A stretch of 14,947 nt of DNA from an uncultured Microcaldota archaeon (GTDB lineage: Archaea > Micrarchaeota > Micrarchaeia > Anstonellales > Bilamarchaeaceae). Position 1 is the first letter of the stretch. Each line of letters begins with the position of its first letter. The notes beneath the pieces are model-generated. The model searched no databases. It worked only from the letters and a program-made list of their open reading frames with translations, and had not been told where the DNA came from. The translations under genes and the position numbers were made by a program. Shown here piece by piece: positions 6,721 to 12,514 of the stretch. The stretch spans positions 1-14,947 of the forward strand of contig CAIXOA010000117.1 in assembly GCA_903920925.1 (NCBI GenBank). The letters run 5' to 3'.

Positions 6721-7017
6721 CACCCGGGTGCAAGCCCGGGGCCACACACCCGTTTGCAGTGCCTGCTTTGGGCAGGACATGAAATTCAGCGGCGACAGTG
6801 AGTAGGCCATACCGGCTGAAATCCTGAAGCCGCGGTGTGGGCGCGAAAGCGCCATTTGAGCAAATGGGTTACCTCTGGGGCCCTGTCAGGCGCGGCAACA
6901 ACTACAACAGGTGGGACGACGACAACAGGCGGAACGTCAACCTGGACGACAGGCCGTCGGATGGTCTTGGAATGACTCTGGGCTTGCATTCTGGGGATTT
7001 TGTGACCCGTGGGATGC
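6721..7017 (+). ncRNA. DGR template RNA region (boundaries uncertain)
   Basis: This stretch of about 300 bases between the target gene and the reverse transcriptase has no convincing gene and holds the template repeat. Upstream of the TR are several potential stems. CCCGGG occurs at 6723-6728 and 6735-6740. CCTGC/GCAGG flank a short loop near 6761-6777. TTCAGC (6784-6789) can pair with GCTGAA near 6814-6819. A perfect GGCGC-GAAA-GCGCC hairpin with a GNRA tetraloop spans 6840-6853, 24 bases before the TR. By DGR precedent, the transcript is the template for mutagenic cDNA synthesis. The RNA ends are not visible in the sequence. Confidence 0.55.
6878..6970 (+). repeat. DGR template repeat (TR)
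   Basis: This 93-bp template copy matches the VR at every C, G and T. It reads G-P-V-R-R-G-N-N-Y-N-R-W-D-D-D-N in the frame of the target protein. Six AAC codons stand at the diversified sites (6897, 6900, 6906, 6924, 6933, 6939). AAC can be changed at both As to many residues without creating a stop codon, which is typical of DGR templates. Eleven of its 23 adenines differ in the VR. The next bases (to 6976) add three more A-site differences. The TR ends 47 bases before the reverse transcriptase ATG. Confidence 0.95.
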
Positions 7018-7518
7018 ATGAAACGATACGGAAACTTCTATCCGCGCATCTGCTCTTACGAAAACCTTGAGCTTGCCTTCAGGAGGGCGAGGCGGGGGAA
7101 AACAAAGAAGGAGTATGTGGTTGAGTTTGAGGCGAACCTTGGGGAAAATCTGGGCAGATTAAAGGAAGAACTGGAAAACTTCGCTTACTCTCCTGCGCCG
7201 ATGGAAACGTTTGTCGTGTGCGACCCGAAAACGAGGGTGATAAGCGCCTCTCATTTCCGCGACCGCGTTGTCCATCACGCGCTCATTAACGTGATTGGGC
7301 CGATTTTTGAGAAGAGCTTCATTTACGATTCATTTGCGAACCAGAAGGGAAAGGGGACTCATTCGGCGATACTGCGGTTTGAGAAATTTATGATAAAAGT
7401 TAGCGGGAAAAGAAAGCTAAGAACTGGAAACCGGGAACCGGAAACTGGAATCCTCTGCCCCCCCCCAGCATATCAGCGCCGGCTACGCGCTGAAGGCGGA
7501 CATAAGGCATTATTTTGA
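7018..7518 (+). CDS. DGR reverse transcriptase, N-terminal fragment (frameshifted)
   Basis: This is the first part of the DGR reverse transcriptase, starting MKRYGNFYPRICSYENL at the ATG 7018. The N-terminus and fingers region are recognisable (AFRRARRGKTKKEYVVEFE, FVVCDPKTRVISASHFRDRVVHHAL, FIYDSFANQKGKGTHSAI). RxSxxxFRDRVVHHAL resembles motif 1 of retron, group II and DGR enzymes. After about residue 147 the frame is wrong. The true continuation (GYALKADIRHYFETVDH) lies one frame away, and the tail after the nine-C run (7458-7466) is an artefact. Removing one base in that run rejoins both parts into one protein of 365 residues, the usual DGR reverse transcriptase length. A 10-base segment before the run has a repeated CTGGAAA-like composition. 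Confidence 0.85.
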   Translation: MKRYGNFYPRICSYENLELAFRRARRGKTKKEYVVEFEANLGENLGRLKEELENFAYSPAPMETFVVCDPKTRVISASHFRDRVVHHALINVIGPIFEKSFIYDSFANQKGKGTHSAILRFEKFMIKVSGKRKLRTGNREPETGILCPPPAYQRRLRAEGGHKALF

Positions 7519-7522
7519 GACG

Positions 7523-8116
7523 GTGGACCATGGGGTTCTGCTGAGGATTGTCGGGCGGAAGATAAAGGACGGGCACGTCTTATGGCTCATACGAAGAATA
7601 CTGGAAAACCACCGGGGTGCGGTTGCAGGAACTGGAATGGCGTTGGGAAACCTTACATCCCAATTCTTCGCAAATGTCTACCTGAATGAATTGGATTACT
7701 TCGTGAAGCACGAACTGAAGGCGAAACGATATATCCGCTATGTGGATGACTTTGTGATTCTGCACAGGGATAGGAAAACTCTTGTGAAGTGGCACAAGGA
7801 GATTGATGCATTCCTGCGCGGGAAATTGAAGATTGAACTGCACCCGGAGAAGACAACCATCATTCCGCTGGGAAATGGGATAACCCTGCTGGGGTTCAGG
7901 GTTTTCCGGCATTACAGATTGTTGAAGAAAAGCAATGCGCGGAGGATTTGGGGGCGGCTGGAGAGATTTAAGGAGAAATGCCATGCTGGGGAGATGCGCC
8001 GGGAGGATGTTGTGCGGAGCCTAGAGGGGTGGCTCGCATATGCGGAGTTTGCTAACTCGTATAAACTGAGGAAGAAAGTCACTGCTAGGTTCAATATGCT
8101 GTTTGGGACAATATGA
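7523..8116 (+). CDS. DGR reverse transcriptase, catalytic C-terminal fragment (frameshifted)
   Basis: This part holds the palm and thumb of the reverse transcriptase. The frame is open from 7421, and recognisable protein starts near 7478 (AGYALKADIRHYFETVDH, with the first catalytic Asp). The GTG at 7523 is only the first possible start. GMALGNLTSQFFANVYLNEL carries the SQ-type motif 4 (LGNLTSQ, 7643-7663) that is characteristic of DGR enzymes, where group II introns usually have other residues. RYVDDFVIL holds the catalytic YVDD (7739-7750), followed by KLKIELHPEKT and LLGFRVF. No maturase or endonuclease domain follows, so this is not a group II intron. The enzyme would copy the template RNA into A-mutagenised cDNA. 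Whether it is made depends on the nine-C run upstream. Confidence 0.9.
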   Translation: MDHGVLLRIVGRKIKDGHVLWLIRRILENHRGAVAGTGMALGNLTSQFFANVYLNELDYFVKHELKAKRYIRYVDDFVILHRDRKTLVKWHKEIDAFLRGKLKIELHPEKTTIIPLGNGITLLGFRVFRHYRLLKKSNARRIWGRLERFKEKCHAGEMRREDVVRSLEGWLAYAEFANSYKLRKKVTARFNMLFGTI

Positions 8117-8152
8117 ATGCCTAGCCCTCCTTCTGAAGGGGTAGAGAATTAG

Positions 8153-8174
8153 GCCAGCGCCAAGCGGCGCTGGC
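8153..8174 (+). terminator. Perfect GC-rich hairpin downstream of the reverse transcriptase
   Basis: GCCAGCGCC (8153-8161) and GGCGCTGGC (8166-8174) form a nine-base-pair perfect stem around the loop AAGC. No T-run follows directly, so termination is uncertain. It could instead mark the end of the DGR transcript or be a cruciform. Confidence 0.4.
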
Positions 8175-8230
8175 TGGCAAGGCGACCAGTTTCCTCCCCA
8201 AAATACGCAACCTACTCTTAGGAAGTACCA

Positions 8231-8240
8231 TATATATAAA
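8231..8240 (+). promoter_or_regulatory. TATA-like box upstream of the ferredoxin operon
   Basis: TATATATAAA is the clearest TATA-like sequence in the gap. It would start a transcript near 8260, giving a leader of about 140 bases before the ferredoxin. Confidence 0.45.
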
Positions 8241-8323
8241 TCTTTTGGGTGTGTGTGCGAAGGGAAACAGACGTGGATTTGGCGTCTTTTCCTTTAAAAA
8301 AGTATGCGAATAAAGGAGAACCC

Positions 8324-8404
8324 ATGAGGGGCATTCTATTTTCCCAATGGCTTAAAGAAGTTTTGCTGACTTTTAACCGAAGTAAGGGAGGGGAAAAGCC
8401 ATGA
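8324..8404 (+). CDS. Possible 26-residue leader ORF
   Basis: MRGILFSQWLKEVLLTFNRS begins this 26-residue ORF. It is preceded by AAAGGAGAA (8312-8320), an unusually good ribosome binding site. It ends in an ATGA overlap with the ferredoxin start. A TATA-like TTTAAAAA lies about 28 bp before its ATG. Its reality is unproven, but coupling of its stop to the ferredoxin start would fit a leader or a small amphipathic protein. Confidence 0.3.
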   Translation: MRGILFSQWLKEVLLTFNRSKGGEKP

Positions 8405-8580
8405 TTGAAATAAACCACGATAAATGCATACAGTGCGTGGGATGCGCGTCCGTGTGCCCGGTGCTCGCCATTGAGCTGGTGGGGCTGAGGATGAAGACTT
8501 ATCCGGAGAAGTGCATAAGCTGCAAGGCGTGCATAAGGGCCTGCCCGGCGGATTGCATTAAACTGATAGAAAAGAAGTGA
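8401..8580 (+). CDS. 2[4Fe-4S] ferredoxin
   Basis: This 59-residue protein carries two complete cluster motifs, CIQCVGCASVCP (Cys 9, 12, 15, 19) and CISCKACIRACP (Cys 38, 41, 44, 48), plus one further Cys at 52. It is a small bacterial-type ferredoxin carrying low-potential electrons. GGGAGGGG (8387-8394) lies seven bases before the ATG as the ribosome binding site. It ends five bases before the geranylgeranyl reductase. In Methanosarcina acetivorans such a ferredoxin next to the reductase is the reported electron donor for lipid saturation, so the same role is likely here. Confidence 0.93.
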   Translation: MIEINHDKCIQCVGCASVCPVLAIELVGLRMKTYPEKCISCKACIRACPADCIKLIEKK

Positions 8581-8585
8581 GTCCT

Positions 8586-9800
8586 ATGGATTACGATTAT
8601 GATATCATAATAATAGGCGGAGGGCCCGCGGGGGCGTCCATGGCCCGGATTGCCGCCCAGAACGGAATGAGCGTAATGATTTATGACAAAAGGAAGGAGC
8701 TGGGCGAGCCGGTGAGGTGCGGGGAGGGGCTCGGGCAGAGGGAGGTGCTCGCGCAGGGTGTAGACCTGCCGAGATGGTGCTTCTCAACGGAAATCCTGGG
8801 GGCGAAGGTGATTGCCCCCAACGGAAAGAGCATAACCTGGAAGAGCAAGGATACGAAGGGCTGGGTGCTCGAGCGGAAAATGTTTGACAAGTGGCTGGTG
8901 GAGCTGGCTGTGGAGAAGGGCGCGAAGGTGAGGACCTATTCCCGGGTTACGGATTTGGTGAAGAAGGACGGGAAAATAGACGGGGTAATGGTGTCCCAGT
9001 GGGGCAAGGAGCCGTTCGAGGTGCGGGCGCCGCTGGTGGTGTCGGCAGAAGGAATGGAGGCCATAGTCGCCCGGAAGGCGGGGCTGAAGGCCATGTCCAC
9101 GCTCTATGATGTGGACACCTGCTACCAGTATGAGATGAAGCCGTATAATCACGAGAACCTGATAGAACTCTATTTTGGGAACAGGATTGCGCCGAGGGGG
9201 TACGTATGGATATTCCCGAAGGACGCGAAGAAGGCGAATGTGGGGATAGGGATAGGCGCGCACCTTACTAATGGAAAGAAGGGCGGGAATGTGGACGGGG
9301 CGGAGCCGAAGAGACTGCTGGACGAGTTCATTGCGGGGAATAAGGAGTTGAGGGATGCGAGCGTATTGCAGGACTTTGGGGGCGTAATTTCGGTCGGGGC
9401 GCCGATAGATTCATTTGTGAAGGACGGATTCATGTGCATAGGGACCGCTGCTCGGCAGGTGGACCCAATCCACGGGGGCGGGATTGCGCTTGCAATGGAG
9501 ACGGGGATAATGGCCGCGGGGGTTGCGGCGAAGGCCCACTCTAGGAAGGATTACTCGGAAAGGATGCTGAAGGAGTATGAGAATGCCTGGAGAAGCGGGC
9601 CGGGAAAGAAGATGGGGAAGAGATTGTTGCTGAGAAAAGTGATGGAGGAGGTGAACGATGACGACCTCAACCACATCTTCAACACGATTAAGGACGCGGA
9701 CCTCCAGAAGGTGATGGAAGGGAACTTCGCGGGACCGGTGGCGAAAGTTGTCGCAGGAAGGCCGCAATTACTGCGTATTCTGAAAGCGCTGATTAGCTAG
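8586..9800 (+). CDS. Geranylgeranyl reductase family flavoprotein
   Basis: This FAD-dependent enzyme of 404 residues reduces double bonds of the isoprenoid chains of archaeal lipids. YDYDIIIIGGGPAGASMA (residues 3-20) is the FAD-binding Rossmann motif. ELGEPVRCGEGLG is the signature of the archaeal geranylgeranyl reductase group. GYVWIFPKDAKKANVGIGIG and GTAARQVDPIHGGGIALAMETG are the conserved substrate and second FAD motifs. The ATG at 8586 is preferred over the GTG at 8577 because the latter overlaps the ferredoxin stop. Its stop shares the CTAG palindrome with the stop of the convergent gene. Confidence 0.93.
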   Translation: MDYDYDIIIIGGGPAGASMARIAAQNGMSVMIYDKRKELGEPVRCGEGLGQREVLAQGVDLPRWCFSTEILGAKVIAPNGKSITWKSKDTKGWVLERKMFDKWLVELAVEKGAKVRTYSRVTDLVKKDGKIDGVMVSQWGKEPFEVRAPLVVSAEGMEAIVARKAGLKAMSTLYDVDTCYQYEMKPYNHENLIELYFGNRIAPRGYVWIFPKDAKKANVGIGIGAHLTNGKKGGNVDGAEPKRLLDEFIAGNKELRDASVLQDFGGVISVGAPIDSFVKDGFMCIGTAARQVDPIHGGGIALAMETGIMAAGVAAKAHSRKDYSERMLKEYENAWRSGPGKKMGKRLLLRKVMEEVNDDDLNHIFNTIKDADLQKVMEGNFAGPVAKVVAGRPQLLRILKALIS

Positions 9801-11140
9801 ATTATCGGCCGGAAGGAAAGCTCGCCGTTCTTCGCGTAGGGCATTGCTGCCCCGTCCCTTCCTGCAAGTTTTACGAAATACATCGCCATGTCTGCGAGGG
9901 TTATGAGGAGCTCGCCCCAGTTACTTGCGTACTCCAAAAGGGGGCCGTCTACCTTCTCCGGGAGCCTTCTCTGCCTGCGGATGCGCTTTAGGTCCGCGTC
10001 GCACTGTTCTCTGAGCTGCCTCATCCTTTCCATGCGCTCCGTCATGATTTTCATCATCTCTTCCTGGAAATCATGGGGGAATCGTTTCACCTCACGGAGC
10101 TCCTGCCATATGGATGAGCCCACGACGCCCACGCTGGCGCGAATTTCGACAGGCCCGGCTTCGGTGCTGCAGAGCATCGGGTTGAAGAGGCTGTGAAGGT
10201 AGGCGCCTTGCCGCTCTATGTCCGGAATGTTTGCGGCGCCAGGGCTCAGAAGCACGAATTCCTCGCCTCCATACCTGGAAGGGAAGCCACCCGCCTCGGA
10301 GCGGAGCCTGGAACCCATTATGCCCAGCACCTCGTCCGCGGTGCTGTGCCCGTAGGTGTCGTTGAACTTTTTGAAGTCGTCTATGTCAAGGAAGGCGACG
10401 CTGAAGCGCCTTTTCCGTATTATGCTTGCGATTGCCATCTTCAGCATAACCTCGTTGAGGAACCGCCTGTTCCAGAGGTTTGTGAGCGGGTCGATGTTCT
10501 TGATTTCCTCGTCGCGCTGGGTGTAAAGCTCCTGCCAGATGAGGCGGGCCATCCCCACGAGATAGTCCAGCTGCTCGTTGTCCCTGCTTCCGGAGGGGTT
10601 CACGAAACCTTCCACCGCGAGCATGTGGGTGACGTCCATGTTGCCCCTGGACATGTTTCCAAGGGGTATCCAGCACCCGCAGTTGCCGAAGGCGGTGGCG
10701 ACCCTCTCGCTCTGGGTGCTGAAATCGTCAGGGTCGGAAGTGAAGAGGTGCATATTCTCTCCGTTGAAAACGACCATGTTCCCCGCGAGTATCTTGCCTA
10801 TGCGGGCATCCATGCGCATCATGAATTCCCTCTGCTCGCTTCCCAGCGGAGCCCCCCCTTCCCGCGCCATTAGGCGGAAGCCTTCCTCCCCCTTTGCCTC
10901 CCAAAGCTCTACCTTGGAAAGGTTTGGGTCGGTGGCGAGAATCTCTTTCATTATGAATTTACGCCTGTTGTGCCTGTGCTCGACCATGTGGAGCCTGCGC
11001 ACTACGGAGCTCTGAGAACGGAAATAAGCGGTCTGGGGGTCCTTCAGGCCGAATTCCCTGGGTGCTGGCGGAAGCTGGGGTGCACCCGTCTCGTGGAAAC
11101 CCGGGGTGGGTGCGGCTGGAGGTCTGGATTTATCATTCAT
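9797..11140 (-). CDS. GAF-GGDEF protein (putative diguanylate cyclase)
   Basis: A diguanylate cyclase makes cyclic di-GMP from two GTP. This 447-residue protein has an N-terminal Pro-rich stretch (1-30) and a GAF-like sensory region (about 60-205). The GGDEF domain starts at DPLTNLWNRRFL (217-228), with FLDIDDFKKFNDTYGH (250-265), SRYGGEEF (288-295, active site intact) and LADMAMYFVKLAGRDG (415-430). The position of the inhibitory RxxD site reads EAGG, so it is lost. About 70 residues (341-412), including a Lys/Arg- and Glu-rich helix, are inserted before the last part of the domain. The ATG at 11140 is chosen because the TATA-like AATTATTAG lies 29 bp upstream. GGDEF proteins are rare in archaea. 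Confidence 0.88.
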   Translation of the reverse strand: MNDKSRPPAAPTPGFHETGAPQLPPAPREFGLKDPQTAYFRSQSSVVRRLHMVEHRHNRRKFIMKEILATDPNLSKVELWEAKGEEGFRLMAREGGAPLGSEQREFMMRMDARIGKILAGNMVVFNGENMHLFTSDPDDFSTQSERVATAFGNCGCWIPLGNMSRGNMDVTHMLAVEGFVNPSGSRDNEQLDYLVGMARLIWQELYTQRDEEIKNIDPLTNLWNRRFLNEVMLKMAIASIIRKRRFSVAFLDIDDFKKFNDTYGHSTADEVLGIMGSRLRSEAGGFPSRYGGEEFVLLSPGAANIPDIERQGAYLHSLFNPMLCSTEAGPVEIRASVGVVGSSIWQELREVKRFPHDFQEEMMKIMTERMERMRQLREQCDADLKRIRRQRRLPEKVDGPLLEYASNWGELLITLADMAMYFVKLAGRDGAAMPYAKNGELSFRPII

Positions 11141-11225
11141 ACTATTCAACCAATTATAACTACTAATAATTGCACCACATCTGTTTTTATTTGTTTCCCT
11201 ACTTCCATAGGGGCAGGTGGAACAA

Positions 11226-11318
11226 ATGTTCGCTTTCGATGAAGACGACGACTGGGAGGACGAGGACTTCGACGACGAGGAATGGGGAGAGGACGAGGAA
11301 GGGGAGGAAGAAGGCTAG
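11226..11318 (+). CDS. Extremely acidic 30-residue microprotein
   Basis: MFAFDEDDDWEDEDFDDEEW begins this ORF, which continues with ten further residues of E, D and G. 21 of 30 residues are Asp or Glu, with two Trp and three Phe. GGTGG (11216-11220) lies five bases before the ATG, a typical ribosome binding site in this window. A hairpin with a T-run follows within 30 bases. I know no family for it. Such proteins may act as nucleic-acid mimics or bind basic partners, but this is speculation. The good ribosome binding site and the placement between two genes make it likely to be real. Confidence 0.6.
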   Translation: MFAFDEDDDWEDEDFDDEEWGEDEEGEEEG

Positions 11319-11343
11319 GCATTTAGTTGCGTTTTTTATCGCA

Positions 11344-11367
11344 GCCCGCATGGGCGGGCCTGTTTTT
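11344..11367 (+). terminator. Terminator-like hairpin with T-run
   Basis: GCCCGC (11344-11349) and GCGGGC (11354-11359) form a six-base-pair stem around ATGG, followed by CTGTTTTT. It sits just downstream of the acidic microprotein and before the promoter region of the next gene. Confidence 0.45.
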
Positions 11368-11430
11368 CACTTTCCAGAAAGGGGAATAGGGTTAAAAATT
11401 TACGGGAGTAATGTTTCCACAGGTGCTCTA

Positions 11431-11889
11431 ATGGGAATTATGGATTACTTTCTAGGTGGCAGGAAAGAGAGGCCGAAGGCGGCGCCAGGCGCGCCGATGG
11501 CGACAAGGCCGGTGGAGAGGCCGTTCGCGATTTCGACCAAATTCAGCGCGCTGAGGCTGAAGACCGGGAGGAACAGCAAGATATTCCTGGAAGTGAGCGT
11601 GAAAAACATAAGCCCCACGAAGCAGCTCGTCTCCGTGGATTTGGGGCTTCCGCTGAATTCCAAGATAGGGTTCGACGTGAACTGCAGCCAGAACTACGTG
11701 GAAAAGAGGCTGGGGGAAATAGCGCCGGGCGCCACAAACACGTTCACGGTGCCGATTTATGCCTCAAGCCTTACGAAGGAGGGGAGCTACACGGTGGAGA
11801 TAAATTCTTTCTCGCACTATCTGGATTACAAGAAGGTGTTGTCGCAGATGAAGAATAAGGTGGCGCTCAGGGCTGTAGCAGGGCCTTGA
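11431..11889 (+). CDS. Protein of unknown function, possibly beta-sandwich
   Basis: I do not recognise this 152-residue protein. MGIMDYFLGGRKERP is followed by a Pro/Ala-rich linker and then a segment of alternating hydrophobic and polar residues (KIFLEVSVKNISPTKQLVSVDL). LGEIAPGATNTFTVPIYASSL and YTVEINSFSHYLDYKK follow, suggesting an Ig-like beta-sandwich. AGGTG (11421-11425) lies five bases before the ATG, and TTAAAAATTTA about 30 bases earlier is TATA-like. No signal peptide is seen. Its last 23 bases overlap the convergent hydrolase gene. Confidence 0.7.
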   Translation: MGIMDYFLGGRKERPKAAPGAPMATRPVERPFAISTKFSALRLKTGRNSKIFLEVSVKNISPTKQLVSVDLGLPLNSKIGFDVNCSQNYVEKRLGEIAPGATNTFTVPIYASSLTKEGSYTVEINSFSHYLDYKKVLSQMKNKVALRAVAGP

Positions 11890-12514
11890 GGGCTTCCGTC
11901 ACATCTTCCATATAGCCCGAGGCGGAAAAGGGCTCGCCGTGCCCGGGGAAGAATTTTTCTATTTTTAATTTGGAGAGCCTCTCGTAGGACTGAAGAAGAA
12001 GGAACGGGTCGCTCCTTGGGAGGGCGAGGTTGGGGAGCATCAGGTCCGGGAACACCGTGTCCCCGGAGAACAGATATTTCTTTTCCTCAAGATAAATGCA
12101 GATTGCGCCGGGGCAGTGGCCCGGGGTATGCAGGATGCGGAGGGTAAACCGAACGTCCAGAGCAGGAGGATGGCAAGAAGAGCGGACGTTCGGTTTAGTG
12201 AAATCCGGGAATTTGAGCAGTTCGTTGTCTTTCAGCGGGCGGATTTTTGCATCCCTTATTTCCGGCAGGCCCAGTTCCTTGCAGAAGGAATGGCCGATTT
12301 CCATTTCTTTCGCGGCAACTGGGCTGGCGCAGATTTTGCAGGAGTGCGCCGTGATTCCTGTGATGTGGTCGCAGTGCTCGTGCGTGAGTATGATCATTTC
12401 TGGATTTGGATAGAGAATTCCCTCAGGGGCGTCTATTGCAACCTTATTCTCAATTAGGTAGCCGGTGGCGAGGGGATGAGAGAAGGGGCTTTTCCCCGGG
12501 AAGACATCGATCAT
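11867..12514 (-). CDS. Metallo-beta-lactamase-fold hydrolase
   Basis: This is a 215-residue zinc hydrolase of the glyoxalase II type. THEHCDH (44-50) holds the HxHxDH metal ligands, TPGHCPG (130-136) the next His, FSGDTVF (149-155) the bridging Asp, and FPGHGEP the last His (192). The substrate is not determinable. Residues 107-124 (KPNVRSS to FT) interrupt the strand that in relatives runs straight from FPDFT to LRILHTPG. This insertion is encoded by a palindromic 53-bp element. The ATG overlaps the stop of the winged-helix gene by ATGA, so both are translated together. Confidence 0.88.
   Translation of the reverse strand: MIDVFPGKSPFSHPLATGYLIENKVAIDAPEGILYPNPEMIILTHEHCDHITGITAHSCKICASPVAAKEMEIGHSFCKELGLPEIRDAKIRPLKDNELLKFPDFTKPNVRSSCHPPALDVRFTLRILHTPGHCPGAICIYLEEKKYLFSGDTVFPDLMLPNLALPRSDPFLLLQSYERLSKLKIEKFFPGHGEPFSASGYMEDVTEALKALLQP
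12145..12197 (-). repeat. Palindromic element inserted in a coding sequence
   Basis: TAAACCGAACGTCC (12145-12158) and GGACGTTCGGTTTA (12184-12197) are perfect 14-bp inverted repeats around a 25-base centre. The element lies within the hydrolase gene and is translated in frame. Its edge adds an apparent duplication (FT before and FT within). It resembles in form the small palindromic elements known in other genomes that are tolerated inside genes, but I cannot name it. Confidence 0.6.

Larger units (their letters stand above)
5785..8116 (+). mobile_element. Diversity-generating retroelement cassette
   Basis: The order is target protein with VR, template region, reverse transcriptase. This is a standard DGR arrangement except that no avd-like accessory gene is present in the window. 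The call rests on three independent signs: A-only substitutions between two 93-bp repeats, a DGR-class reverse transcriptase next to the template, and a hairpin right after the VR. No flanking direct repeats, integrase or transposase are seen, so it looks like a resident chromosomal cassette. Confidence 0.9.
8117..8400 (+). other. Intergenic region between DGR and ferredoxin
   Basis: This 284-base gap holds two hairpins near its start (CCTTC-T-GAAGG at 8129-8139, and 8153-8174), a strong TATA-like box (8231-8240), and a second one (TTTAAAAA near 8293-8300). It also holds a short ORF with a good ribosome binding site (8324-8404). A minus-strand ORF here lacks supporting signals. A leader RNA of about 140 bases would result from the first TATA box. 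I saw no riboswitch or sRNA motif that I could name. Confidence 0.5.

Noticed and set aside
5920..6855. A 311-codon ORF on the minus strand across the target protein gene and VR
   Set aside because: It is antisense to a gene with a promoter and DGR evidence, has no recognisable domain, and its length reflects the GC-rich third positions of the sense strand.
7018..8116. Group II intron or retron instead of DGR
   Set aside because: There is no maturase or endonuclease domain and no intron or msr/msd structure, whereas an adjacent TR/VR pair with adenine-only differences and the LGNLTSQ motif specify a DGR.
8240..8400. Box C/D guide RNA in the ferredoxin leader
   Set aside because: A CTGA occurs near 8364 and an ATGAGG near 8324, but no proper C box or paired C'/D' set is found.
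8218..8418. A 66-codon minus-strand ORF in the gap before ferredoxin
   Set aside because: It overlaps the ferredoxin start and the TATA-like boxes, and its protein has no recognisable features.
10193..10873. A 226-codon plus-strand ORF opposite the GGDEF gene
   Set aside because: It is a shadow of the clearly recognised GGDEF protein, with no domain and no ribosome binding site that I could support.
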